From: Bacillota bacterium
GTDB lineage: Bacteria > Bacillota > Sulfobacillia > Sulfobacillales > Sulfobacillaceae
Length of the DNA: 34,721 nucleotides
Assembly: GCA_021820485.1 (NCBI GenBank)
Contig: JAKADO010000027.1
Location: 1 to 34,721 of the forward strand
Direction: 5' to 3'
Shown: piece after piece, positions 14,264-21,723 of the stretch
How the letters are laid out: each line of letters starts with the position of its first letter
Position numbering within the stretch: the stretch's first letter is position 1
The notes under the pieces: generated by a model
Database searches by the model: none
The model's input: only the letters and a program-made list of their open reading frames with translations
What the model was told of the DNA's origin: nothing
Translations under genes and position numbers: made by a program

Positions 14264-15703
14264 ATGACTCTGTGGCCCCATTGGATTGATAACCGCCGGG
14301 AGGTCCCCCGGGACTTCACCGAGACAACGCCGATCTACAATCCTTCGACCGAAGAGGTCTTGGCGGAGGTGACACTGGATGACGGCACCGCCCTGGAGGC
14401 GGCCATTCGGGCGGCCGCGTCGGCGTTTCCTGAGTGGTCGGCCACGCCGGTTCTCGAGCGCGCCCGGTTGTTTTTTCGCTACCGCGAGCTCTTGGAGCGG
14501 CACCGTCAGGAATTGGCAGCAAACGTAGCGCGGGAAAATGGAAAAACCCTTCAGGACGCCTATCAAGAAGTGGGGCGTGGCATCGAAGTGGTGGAGCTGG
14601 CGGCCGGCGCCCCCAATCTCTTGAAAGGGGAAATCTTGACGGAAGTGGCGCACGGCGTGGACACCACGATGGTGCGGGCTCCACTCGGTGTTGTTGGTGG
14701 CATCACGCCCTACAACTTCCCGGCGATGATCCCGTTGTGGATGGTGCCGTTGGCGGTGGTCTCGGGCAATACCTTTGTGCTCAAGCCTTCGGAAAGGACC
14801 CCGATGACGGCCATGATGCTGGCCGAGCTGCTGGCCGAGGCGGGGGCTCCGGCTGGCGTGTTGAATATTGTCAACGGGGGAAAGCCGGTCGTGGACGGCC
14901 TTCTGGAAGACCCGAGGGTGCGGGCCATCTCGTTTGTGGGATCACAACCAGTGGCCAAGTATGTGTATGAAACCGCGGCACGCCACGGAAAGCGCGTGCA
15001 GGCGCTTGGCGGCGCCAAGAACTATCATATTGTGCTGCCGGACGCGAATCTTGAGGCGACGGTGGATGCGTTGATGGGATCGGCGTACGGCGCGGCTGGC
15101 CAACGGTGCTTGGCGGCATCGGTGGTCGTGGCCGTAGGGCCGGTGGCGGATGTCCTTATTGATCGATTGCACGCCCAAGGCGACCAATTGGTGCTTGGCC
15201 CGGGAACCGACCCGCGAAGCCAAATGGGCCCGGTCATTCGAGACGCCCACCGCCAGCGCGTGCTCTCCTTTATCGAGGCTGGTGCAGCTGCAGGGGCTCG
15301 CCTAATCCGGGACGGTCGCGCGGGAGTGCCGGAGCGAGGCTATTTCGTGGGTCCGACGCTCTTTGATCAGGTTTCACCAGACATGGTGATTGCCCAAGAG
15401 GAAATTTTTGGGCCGGTTCTCTCCATCATTCGCGCCAAGTCGTTGGAAGAGGCCGTTCATCTGGCCAATCGATCCCGTTTTGGAAATACCGCATCGCTCT
15501 ATACGCAAAGCGGCGGAGCCGCGCGTTACTTCCGCGATCACATTCAGGCCGGGATGCTCGGCATCAACATTGGCGTGGCTGCTCCGGTGGCCTGGTTTCC
15601 GTTCTCTGGTTGGAAGGAATCCTTTTACGGCGATCTGCATGCCACCGGCCGAGACGGCCTGGAATTTTATACGGAAAAGCGGGTCATCACGGAGCGGTGG
15701 TAG
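14264..15703 (+). CDS. mmsA: methylmalonate/malonate-semialdehyde dehydrogenase (CoA-acylating)
   Basis: The 479-residue aldehyde dehydrogenase shows the specific traits of the CoA-acylating methylmalonate-semialdehyde group. TPYNFPAMIPLWM holds the oxyanion Asn, LKPSERTP the cofactor Lys174, and GQRCLAAS the catalytic Cys282. GGAKN stands where other aldehyde dehydrogenases have ELGGK, so the general-base Glu is absent, as is normal for this family. It converts malonate or methylmalonate semialdehyde to acetyl- or propionyl-CoA. Together with the upstream aminotransferase it could complete beta-alanine breakdown. GAGGTGA lies about nine bases before the ATG. A strong terminator follows. Confidence 0.92.
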   Translation: MTLWPHWIDNRREVPRDFTETTPIYNPSTEEVLAEVTLDDGTALEAAIRAAASAFPEWSATPVLERARLFFRYRELLERHRQELAANVARENGKTLQDAYQEVGRGIEVVELAAGAPNLLKGEILTEVAHGVDTTMVRAPLGVVGGITPYNFPAMIPLWMVPLAVVSGNTFVLKPSERTPMTAMMLAELLAEAGAPAGVLNIVNGGKPVVDGLLEDPRVRAISFVGSQPVAKYVYETAARHGKRVQALGGAKNYHIVLPDANLEATVDALMGSAYGAAGQRCLAASVVVAVGPVADVLIDRLHAQGDQLVLGPGTDPRSQMGPVIRDAHRQRVLSFIEAGAAAGARLIRDGRAGVPERGYFVGPTLFDQVSPDMVIAQEEIFGPVLSIIRAKSLEEAVHLANRSRFGNTASLYTQSGGAARYFRDHIQAGMLGINIGVAAPVAWFPFSGWKESFYGDLHATGRDGLEFYTEKRVITERW

Positions 15704-15715
15704 GACGGGATGAAG

Positions 15716-15747
15716 AATGACGAAGACGGACTACCGTCTTCGTCATT
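15716..15747. terminator. bidirectional intrinsic terminator
   Basis: AATGACGAAGACGG and CCGTCTTCGTCATT make a perfect 14-bp stem around ACTA. It sits 13 bases after the semialdehyde dehydrogenase stop and 25 bases beyond the stop of the convergent spore protein gene. A/T pairs at the stem base give short T or A runs for both directions. Confidence 0.8.
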
Positions 15748-15771
15748 TAGTGTGGGCCAAATCTCCCGATA

Positions 15772-16002
15772 TTATTCCAGCGTGTCACCTTGGGCAAGCG
15801 ACTCTTCCGCGTGCTTAATCATCACTTTGACCATGTTGCCGCCAATCTTGCCCCCGATGCGCCCCAGTTGCCGGGTTGGCATGTCTGCCCAGCCCTTCTG
15901 TTCGATTTCGTCCAGAATGCCAAGATCGCTGGCAATTTCATATTTGAACTTGTCGCGCACTTGGTTTGAAAGTACAGACGGCCCTTTTGTCCACTGCGCC
16001 AT
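15772..16002 (-). CDS. alpha/beta-type small acid-soluble spore protein (SASP)
   Basis: The 76-residue protein is a SASP, which coats and protects DNA in the dormant spore and is degraded on germination. KYEIASDLGI (residues 20-29) matches the cleavage site of the germination protease GPR. The second conserved block is RQLGRIGGKIGGNMVKVMIKHAE. AAAGGAGGTG precedes the ATG, and a sigma-G/F-like -10 lies about 30 bases upstream. Its presence indicates that the organism forms endospores. It forms a single-gene unit ending at a strong shared terminator. Confidence 0.96.
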   Translation of the reverse strand: MAQWTKGPSVLSNQVRDKFKYEIASDLGILDEIEQKGWADMPTRQLGRIGGKIGGNMVKVMIKHAEESLAQGDTLE

Positions 16003-16033
16003 ACTAGGTGCACCTCCTTTTTGGTGACAAGGT

Positions 16034-16062
16034 TAGTATGTCTAGGGGTTGAACAGGGGATG
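16034..16062 (-). promoter_or_regulatory. sigma-G/sigma-F-like promoter of the SASP gene
   Basis: The minus strand reads CATACTA at 16040-16034, a perfect match to the forespore sigma -10 consensus CATnnTA, 31 bases before the start codon. The -35 region near 16058-16062 contains only a weak CATCC-like match. Forespore expression is expected for a SASP gene. Confidence 0.6.
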
Positions 16063-16073
16063 TTAGGAGTTGC

Positions 16074-16086
16074 TACAAAGTTTGTA
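16074..16086. promoter_or_regulatory. palindrome upstream of the SASP promoter
   Basis: TACAAA and TTTGTA flank a single G, a perfect inverted repeat in the roughly 300-base gap between the SASP gene and the DUF4264 gene. It could be an operator for either gene. The rest of the gap (16087-16260) shows nothing I can identify. Confidence 0.3.
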
Positions 16087-16263
16087 ACCGGATGCGCAAC
16101 GATGCATGAATGTGGCACGTGAGGCAATCGGTCTGAGGCGTTGAAAGGCGCGGAGCGCTTGTGCTTGCGGGCGTTTCCCTAGGCCAGGAAGCATGACCAA
16201 TAAAAGGGCCAAGAGGCCACAGTTTCGGCGATGATGGTCAGCGTGCTCGTTTGGTCAAAAGCT

Positions 16264-16272
16264 TGCTATAAT
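16264..16272 (+). promoter_or_regulatory. extended -10 promoter of the DUF4264-hflX operon
   Basis: TGC followed by a perfect TATAAT (16267-16272) forms an extended -10 element 30 bases before the ATG at 16302. There is no good -35, which extended -10 promoters can do without. Confidence 0.6.
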
Positions 16273-16301
16273 GGAGGGAAGAATAGATCGAGGTGGAACC
16301 C

Positions 16302-16496
16302 ATGAAGTTATCCGCTCAACATGGCAAGTTGACAACGATTGCGCAGCGCCGGTTTGAAGGCCTGACTCCGTATCAGGTGGTGACCTTTTTAAATCAGTCG
16401 TTGAAGGACCGTGGTCTGATTTTTGGATTGCGCCAGTTCGACGAGGACTGGGAACTGACCGTATATGATGCCGCAGCCAGCAGCGAAGAGTCCTAG
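16302..16496 (+). CDS. DUF4264 (YpmA-like) small protein
   Basis: The 64-residue protein (MKLSAQHGKLTTIAQRRFEG, then YQVVTFLNQSLKDRGLIFGL) matches the DUF4264 family of small Firmicute proteins, to which I assign B. subtilis YpmA from memory. Its pattern of a short strand, the YQVVxFLN helix, LIFGL, and a final strand LTVYD suggests a compact alpha/beta fold. Its function is unknown. The ATG at 16302 is preferred because GAGGTGG lies five bases upstream; the in-frame GTG at 16293 is inside that site. It is the first gene of a run of four overlapping genes and overlaps the NUDIX gene by 32 bases. Confidence 0.75.
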   Translation: MKLSAQHGKLTTIAQRRFEGLTPYQVVTFLNQSLKDRGLIFGLRQFDEDWELTVYDAAASSEES

Positions 16497-16896
16497 GGTC
16501 GCGGTTGCGGGAATTTTGCAGCGTGGCGACGGCCGGGTTTTGCTGGGACGGCGGGGCAAGGAGCCCGGCGCCGGCACTTGGGCATTTCCGGGCGGAAGCC
16601 TCGAATGGGGCGAATCACTGGTGAAGGGCGCGCAACGGGAATTTTATGAGGAGACCGGAATCTGGGCCGAGCCTGTGTCGGTCGCCTATCTTGGTGAACT
16701 CATTACCGAAGAGTCGCATTTTGTGCTGGTCGACTATTGGATGTCCGCGGAAAACTGGACGGCGAGCGCAAGCTCCGACCTGGTGGAGGTGGCCTGGGTA
16801 AGCGCTGAGGAATGGATGGGCTATCATCTAGCGGACGGCATGCACGCCTGCCTTCGGGATCCGGGCGTGCGGAGGCTTCTCGGATGGCCTGCATGA
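16465..16896 (+). CDS. NUDIX hydrolase (MutT/ADP-ribose pyrophosphatase-like)
   Basis: The 143-residue protein has a complete Nudix box, GGSLEWGESLVKGAQREFYE continuing ETGI, with the catalytic REFYEE. VAGILQRGDGRVLLGRRGK is the first strand pair. W residues beside the box and the order GTWAFPGG resemble enzymes that clean up oxidised or unusual nucleotides, but the substrate is unknown. The start ATG at 16465 lies inside the DUF4264 gene without its own strong ribosome site, so it is probably translated by coupling. The TPR lipoprotein gene begins 13 bases before its end. Confidence 0.9.
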   Translation: MMPQPAAKSPRVAVAGILQRGDGRVLLGRRGKEPGAGTWAFPGGSLEWGESLVKGAQREFYEETGIWAEPVSVAYLGELITEESHFVLVDYWMSAENWTASASSDLVEVAWVSAEEWMGYHLADGMHACLRDPGVRRLLGWPA

Positions 16897-17699
16897 GAGC
16901 TCTCCCTGGACGGGCGAAGACCGTCGGGTTGGCGCTTCCCGTGGTGTTGCTCGCCGGATGCGGAACGAACCAATATTTGCTGTCCCCATCGGCCGTGGCG
17001 GGAGCGCCGCCTTCCACGGCCCAATACCAACAGGCGGTTGAACTGCATTATCACGCGCTGACCCAAAATCTGGATCAGGCCATTAATAGCGAGGAAGTGG
17101 CGTTGAGCCAGGATCCGCGCTATGCGCCCGGTTATGTGCGCTTGGGCGGCCTCTTCCTCATGGCTGGGGAGACGTCAGGCGCCATTGCCGCTTTGAAGGA
17201 CGCGTGCTCCCTCGCGCCGCGCAACGCAGTCGACTGGGTCATCTTGGGACAAGCGGAAGCACGGGTGGGACAGCCCCGCCAGGCGGCGCTCGCCTACCAA
17301 AGGGCGTTGCACGTGAACCCGGGCGCGTGGAAAGCATGGGATGGGCTCGGGTTCCTGGCGGTCTCGCAGCACGCCTATCGCACCGCGTGGAAGGATGGTC
17401 AAACCGCCTTGTTGGCGGCGGGCGAAGAGGGACCCACCTTGGATTTGATGGGCCGCGTGCTGTTGTCGGAAGGCGATGCCAGCGATGCCTTGACCTATTT
17501 TACGGATGCGGAAGAGGTGCAGCCGGGGTGGTGGCAGAGTTACAACGATGCGGGTCGGGCCAACTTGGCGCTGGGCGACGCCAGTGACGCACTGCAGAAC
17601 TTTCGGCAGGCGGTGAGCCTAAATCCCACCGATGCGTCGGCTTGGGCGCACGTCAATGCGATTGAAGCAAAGCGAGGAGCAGCATGGAAAGGGCAGTAA
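16884..17699 (+). CDS. TPR-repeat lipoprotein
   Basis: The 271-residue protein starts with a lipoprotein signal: basic residues, a hydrophobic stretch (VGLALPVVLLAGC), and a lipobox ending at Cys26. It is probably anchored on the outer face of the membrane. From about residue 45 it is made of tetratricopeptide repeats; units such as PGYVRLGGLFLMAGETSGAI, WVILGQAEARVGQPRQAALA and SYNDAGRANLALGDASDAL recur at about 34 residues. TPRs mediate protein contacts. GGAGG at 16871-16875 sits eight bases before the ATG at 16884; a second ATG at 16893 overlaps the NUDIX stop. It ends inside the start of hflX. The partner is unknown. Confidence 0.85.
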   Translation: MACMRALPGRAKTVGLALPVVLLAGCGTNQYLLSPSAVAGAPPSTAQYQQAVELHYHALTQNLDQAINSEEVALSQDPRYAPGYVRLGGLFLMAGETSGAIAALKDACSLAPRNAVDWVILGQAEARVGQPRQAALAYQRALHVNPGAWKAWDGLGFLAVSQHAYRTAWKDGQTALLAAGEEGPTLDLMGRVLLSEGDASDALTYFTDAEEVQPGWWQSYNDAGRANLALGDASDALQNFRQAVSLNPTDASAWAHVNAIEAKRGAAWKGQ

Positions 17700-18919
17700 C
17701 GGTCTCCGTCTATCGGAAGGGTACGTCCAAGGATCGTGTGGATCACGGGCTTGAGGAACTGAAGGGCCTGGTGGAGGCGGCAGGAGCCAATGTAGTGGGG
17801 TCGATGACCCAAGCGCGGGAGGAGCCCGAGGCGGGTTTGGGCCGTGGCGCGTTGGAGCAGCTCGCCCAGACTGTGGAAGCCCTCCCAGCAGACTTGGTGG
17901 TGTTTGACCACGAGGTAAAGCCTAGTCAACTGCTGGTGGTGCAGAACGCCTTGGGTCCTCGTGCCCGGGTGGTTGACCGGACGCAGATCATCCTCGATAT
18001 TTTCGCCAGACGCGCCACATCGCGCGAGGGGCGTCTGCAGGTGGAACTAGCGCAGTACCAGTATTTAGAGCCCCGGCTGCGCGGCATGCGCGCGTTTTCC
18101 CGTCCTGGGGGCGGCATCGGAACCCGCGGCCCCGGCGAGACTTACCTGGAGCTGGATCGGCGCCGGATACGACGCCGTATCCACGAACTCAACCAGGAAC
18201 TGGAGACCATGGAACGGCAGCGGCGTGAGCGCCGTCTCAGGCGGCGCCGCACGGAGTTGCCCCAAGTGACTTTGGTTGGCTACACCAACGTCGGAAAGTC
18301 CACATTGTACAGTGTGCTCACGCGGCGTCCACAGGCAGCGGACAATGCGCTCTTCGTCACATTGGATCCGACGGTTCGGCGCATGGTGGTTCCGGAGTTT
18401 GGCCCGGTGCTGGTCAGTGACACGGTGGGTTTTGTCGACAGACTTCCCCACGAGCTGGTGGCCGCCTTTCGGTCGACGCTTGACGAGGTGCGCGACGCGG
18501 ACCTGATACTTGAAGTGGTGAGCGCTGACCCGGATTTTCCGGTCTCAGTTGGGGAGCAGCTAGCGGTCATCGACGAGACCTGCCGTGCGCTCGAGGCGGG
18601 TAAGACGCCAAGGTTGCGCGTCTATAGCCAGTGTGACCGGGCCGCCGCTGCGGGAGTGCCGCGGTTTGAGGATGGGGTGGCGGTCTCAGCGCTGGCAGGG
18701 TGGGGGTTGGACGATTTGTTGGAGCGGGTGTCGATGGCGCTCCGGAGTCGTCGGCGCGAAGAACGGGTGCGGGTGAAGTGGAGCAATCAAGAGGCGTGGA
18801 AGGTCATCTGGCGTGAATTTGTGGTGGTGGAGCAGGCGGACTTGGGACAGGAGGCCGAATTGGTGCTGCGGGGATCAGAGCAAGCCTTTCACATGCTGGA
18901 TGCGGCAATTCAAGCGTAA
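17684..18919 (+). CDS. hflX: GTPase HflX, with an unusual G4 motif
   Basis: The 411-residue protein has the HflX N-terminal domain and the signature GGGIGTRGPGETYLELDRR (about 142-160). A basic coiled coil (160-190) follows, then the G domain: G1 GYTNVGKST (199-207), G2 in TLDPT, G3 DTVGF (246-250). HflX splits or rescues stalled 70S ribosomes under stress. The G4 motif, normally NKxD, reads SQCD at 315-318, so Asn and Lys, which contact guanine, are lost while Asp remains. G5 is VSALAG. The ATG at 17684 has GAGGAGC upstream and overlaps the TPR gene by 16 bases. It is the last gene of the four-gene run. Confidence 0.92.
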   Translation: MERAVTVSVYRKGTSKDRVDHGLEELKGLVEAAGANVVGSMTQAREEPEAGLGRGALEQLAQTVEALPADLVVFDHEVKPSQLLVVQNALGPRARVVDRTQIILDIFARRATSREGRLQVELAQYQYLEPRLRGMRAFSRPGGGIGTRGPGETYLELDRRRIRRRIHELNQELETMERQRRERRLRRRRTELPQVTLVGYTNVGKSTLYSVLTRRPQAADNALFVTLDPTVRRMVVPEFGPVLVSDTVGFVDRLPHELVAAFRSTLDEVRDADLILEVVSADPDFPVSVGEQLAVIDETCRALEAGKTPRLRVYSQCDRAAAAGVPRFEDGVAVSALAGWGLDDLLERVSMALRSRRREERVRVKWSNQEAWKVIWREFVVVEQADLGQEAELVLRGSEQAFHMLDAAIQA

Positions 18920-18965
18920 GTGCCCTCTCTTGCCAAAAACCGTAATGCGGCGTAGGTCTCGAAGA

Positions 18966-18974
18966 TGGTAAAAT
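18966..18974 (+). promoter_or_regulatory. miaB: possible extended -10 promoter of miaB
   Basis: TGG followed by TAAAAT (18969-18974) is an extended -10 element 33 bases before the miaB start. The -35 region is weak. Confidence 0.5.
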
Positions 18975-19006
18975 GATATGACGATTTTTCGAGAAGGAGG
19001 CGCGAG

Positions 19007-20395
19007 ATGTCACAGCCCCGCTACTTTATCAAGACTTACGGGTGTCAAATGAATGAGCGAGACTCGGAGATCATGGCGGGTCAACTGGACCAAATGGGTT
19101 ATCAGCCCTCCTTGACCGACCGAGAGGCGGATTTGATTGTCATTAATACCTGTGCAGTTCGGGGCAGTGCCGAGGAGCACGCCTTTGGATACATCGGACA
19201 GTTGCGCCAGCTTAAGGACGAGAAGCCCAATTTGACGTTGGCGGTGGCCGGATGCATGGCTCAGGAGCCCGGCACCATTGCCTGGCTAACCAAGCATGCG
19301 CCGCAGGTGGACTTGGTGTTTGGCACACACAATCTCCATCAGTTGCCCGAGTTGCTGGAGCAGGCTGAGGCATCGGACGAAATGGTGATTGACGTCTGGC
19401 AGAGCGCTGGGGAGGTGGTGGAGCATCTCCCATCCCATCGCAAGGACGGGGTGCGCGCCTTCGTCAATATCATTTACGGATGCGACAAGTTCTGCACCTA
19501 TTGCATTGTGCCCTTCACGCGCGGCAAGGAGCGGTCCCGCGAGATCGATCCCATCGTGGCCGAGGTGTCCGCATTGGCGCAAGAGGGATACCAAGACATT
19601 ACCGTGCTGGGACAGAACGTGAACTCCTATGGTCACGACCTCACCCCGGCGAAGGATTTGGCGGATTTGCTGGTGGAGTTGGAGAAAATTGATGGCGTTC
19701 GGTGGCTGCGGTACACCACCTCGCATCCCCGGGACTTCAGCCAGAAGTTGATTGATGTGATTGGTGCGTCCCAGAAAATCACCCATCATGTGCACCTGCC
19801 GGTGCAAGCGGGGTCCAACCCCATTTTGAAGCGAATGAATCGGAAGTATACCAAGGAGTCCTACCTGGACTTGATCGCCCGGGTGAAAGACAGGATTCCC
19901 GACGCCTCCTTGACCACAGACATCATTGTCGGCTTTCCCGGGGAAACCGAGCAAGACTTCTTGGAGACGCTCGACCTGGTGCGGCAGGTGCGCTATGATG
20001 CGGCCTTCACCTTCATTTACTCGCCGCGCGAGAAAACGCCGGCGGCGCGTTGGGAGGGCCGGGACCCGGTTCCGAATCCGGTGAAGAAGGATCGGTTGAA
20101 CCGACTGATGGAGCTTCAATATCAAATTAGCTGGGAAGCGAATCAGGCGTTGATTGGCAAGGAAGAGCTAGTGTTGGTGGAAGGGATCAGCAAAAAGAAC
20201 GACCGGGTATGGGCCTGTCGGACCCACAGCAACAAAGTGGTCTTGATTGACCGCGAGCCCGCGGAAGATCTCATCGATCGCTTCGTGCCGGTGCGCATTA
20301 CCGGGGCCAAGACCTTTTACCTCTCCGGCCAGCAGGTTGGAAAGCCGGTCTCTCCACCCGCTCCTCGGCGCCGCATTGAGTTGCCCATCGTATGA
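19007..20395 (+). CDS. miaB: tRNA-2-methylthio-N6-dimethylallyladenosine synthase
   Basis: This radical-SAM methylthiotransferase of 462 residues modifies i6A37 in tRNAs reading UNN codons. The N-terminal UPF0004 domain holds one iron-sulfur cluster through Cys13 (YGCQMNERDSE), Cys49 (NTCAVR) and Cys83 (GCMAQ). The radical-SAM cluster is Cys159, Cys163 and Cys166 in YGCDKFCTYC. A C-terminal TRAM domain follows (about 375-445: LVLVEGISKKNDRVWACRTH). TSHPRDFS and HVHLPVQAGSNPILKRMNR are family landmarks and separate MiaB from RimO and MtaB. AAGGAGG lies eight bases before the ATG. It forms its own unit and ends at a strong terminator. Confidence 0.95.
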   Translation: MSQPRYFIKTYGCQMNERDSEIMAGQLDQMGYQPSLTDREADLIVINTCAVRGSAEEHAFGYIGQLRQLKDEKPNLTLAVAGCMAQEPGTIAWLTKHAPQVDLVFGTHNLHQLPELLEQAEASDEMVIDVWQSAGEVVEHLPSHRKDGVRAFVNIIYGCDKFCTYCIVPFTRGKERSREIDPIVAEVSALAQEGYQDITVLGQNVNSYGHDLTPAKDLADLLVELEKIDGVRWLRYTTSHPRDFSQKLIDVIGASQKITHHVHLPVQAGSNPILKRMNRKYTKESYLDLIARVKDRIPDASLTTDIIVGFPGETEQDFLETLDLVRQVRYDAAFTFIYSPREKTPAARWEGRDPVPNPVKKDRLNRLMELQYQISWEANQALIGKEELVLVEGISKKNDRVWACRTHSNKVVLIDREPAEDLIDRFVPVRITGAKTFYLSGQQVGKPVSPPAPRRRIELPIV

Positions 20396-20425
20396 AAAAG
20401 CAGCCGGTTTTTCCGGCTACTTTTT
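20395..20425. terminator. bidirectional intrinsic terminator after miaB
   Basis: AAAAAGCAGCCGG pairs with CCGGCTACTTTTT (one C-A mismatch) around TTTTT, giving a stem with A and T runs on either side. It begins at the miaB stop and includes the stop codon of the convergent GH18 gene at 20419-20417. Confidence 0.85.
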
Positions 20426-21667
20426 CTTTGTGGCTTGGTTCTTGGCGTTGTTCGCCTTGTGGGTGGTGGTTTTGACCGCTTTCTTGGCCGGCGCTATGAC
20501 GGTCTTTCGTGCTTTCTTTCCGGTGCGCTTCACGTACTGGGGCGAGACCGGCGAGCGCGAGGCGGCCGTTCCGCTCGGGGAGCTGCTCCCCTTGAGTGCG
20601 CCGGATACGGCATTCCACCATTTGGCGTCCTCATAGCCAATCCGCCAGAAGGCGACGCCGCCCAAATGGTCTTTCTTCGCCAAGTCGATCCGGTCGACGG
20701 CCGCTCGGTCGCTCACGAACCACAGGACGTGGCTTACCCCGCCCGACGTATAGATGTCATAGGCCTCCTTGTAGGTCGGACTCCACTTGTACACCCCGTA
20801 TTTGTGCTGGTGCATCACCTTTAACGGAATGGTTGTCGCCTTGGTGGAGCCGTTGGTCCACAAATAGCCATAGTTCGCGATGCCTAAGTAGAGCTTGGAC
20901 GGTTGGATGCCTGCGTGAAGCGCCGTGGTGATGGATTTCTGCACCCAGGCGTAGGGGCTGACGGGTCCGGGAGGCGTCCCATCGCCGTGGAAATCATAAG
21001 CCATGAGGACCATCGCGCCGACCACCTTGTCGAGTGCCGTGTAGTCATAAGCCGAGCTTTGGCCGTTTCCTGACGTGAGGGGCACGACCGACATGGAGAT
21101 GATGTCGCTTTTCGGCATCGCCTTCGACAGGGAGTCCATGAAGGCAGTTAGATCTGTTCGATCGGAGCTCTTCAATCCCTGAAAATCGATATTGATCGCG
21201 GGATAATGGTGTGCGGTCACCGTGCTGACAATGTTTCGGATCGCGACCGCTCGCGTCGCGGCCGACTTCAGAAAAACGTCCCCGGCTCCAGCGTTGTTGA
21301 AGAGCGGCATCAGCGGCAGGTGGTCTTGCGCGGCCAAGGTTGGGGCATTGCCTTCTGGCTTCGCGATGATGCTGCCCGTTGAGGAAACCTCGTACCAAAA
21401 CGGTGAAAGATAATCCACCAAGCCAGGATGTGCCTTGACCAACGAAAAGGGGTCGGGTGGTACGGCCGACATGGTTTGGTCGTAAAAGGCAATCACTTTG
21501 AGTGACTTGGCTTTGTCGGCCGTTTTGGTGGTGGTCTTCGGAGCCTTGTTGGACTTTGACGAGTTGACGTTGGCCTTGGGCTGGGGCGCGGGGGTTGCTC
21601 CGCACCCGGCCAGCCATAAGGACGCCACTCCGGCCGCAAGCAACCATGGTGTTCGGTGCATGTTCAT
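20417..21667 (-). CDS. GH18/YaaH-type lipoprotein with catalytic Glu replaced by Gln
   Basis: The 416-residue protein has a lipoprotein signal ending at Cys22 (SLWLAGC) and a Thr/Lys-rich linker. A GH18 TIM barrel follows (about 55-365), close to YaaH/SleL-type spore cortex-lytic enzymes: MAYDFHGDG and GGVAFWRIGYED are typical. The active-site strand reads AINIDFQGL, so the proton-donor Glu is Gln163 while Asp161 remains. The enzyme may therefore be inactive or bind rather than cut glycans. The C-terminal 45 residues are very rich in Lys, Ala and Thr and basic. The ATG at 21667 has AAAGGAGGG six bases upstream. Confidence 0.87.
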   Translation of the reverse strand: MNMHRTPWLLAAGVASLWLAGCGATPAPQPKANVNSSKSNKAPKTTTKTADKAKSLKVIAFYDQTMSAVPPDPFSLVKAHPGLVDYLSPFWYEVSSTGSIIAKPEGNAPTLAAQDHLPLMPLFNNAGAGDVFLKSAATRAVAIRNIVSTVTAHHYPAINIDFQGLKSSDRTDLTAFMDSLSKAMPKSDIISMSVVPLTSGNGQSSAYDYTALDKVVGAMVLMAYDFHGDGTPPGPVSPYAWVQKSITTALHAGIQPSKLYLGIANYGYLWTNGSTKATTIPLKVMHQHKYGVYKWSPTYKEAYDIYTSGGVSHVLWFVSDRAAVDRIDLAKKDHLGGVAFWRIGYEDAKWWNAVSGALKGSSSPSGTAASRSPVSPQYVKRTGKKARKTVIAPAKKAVKTTTHKANNAKNQATKKK

Positions 21668-21723
21668 GTTTTCCCTCCTTTGCGGAATAAATCGACACGC
21701 GTCGGTCGCTGTACGGGCATATT

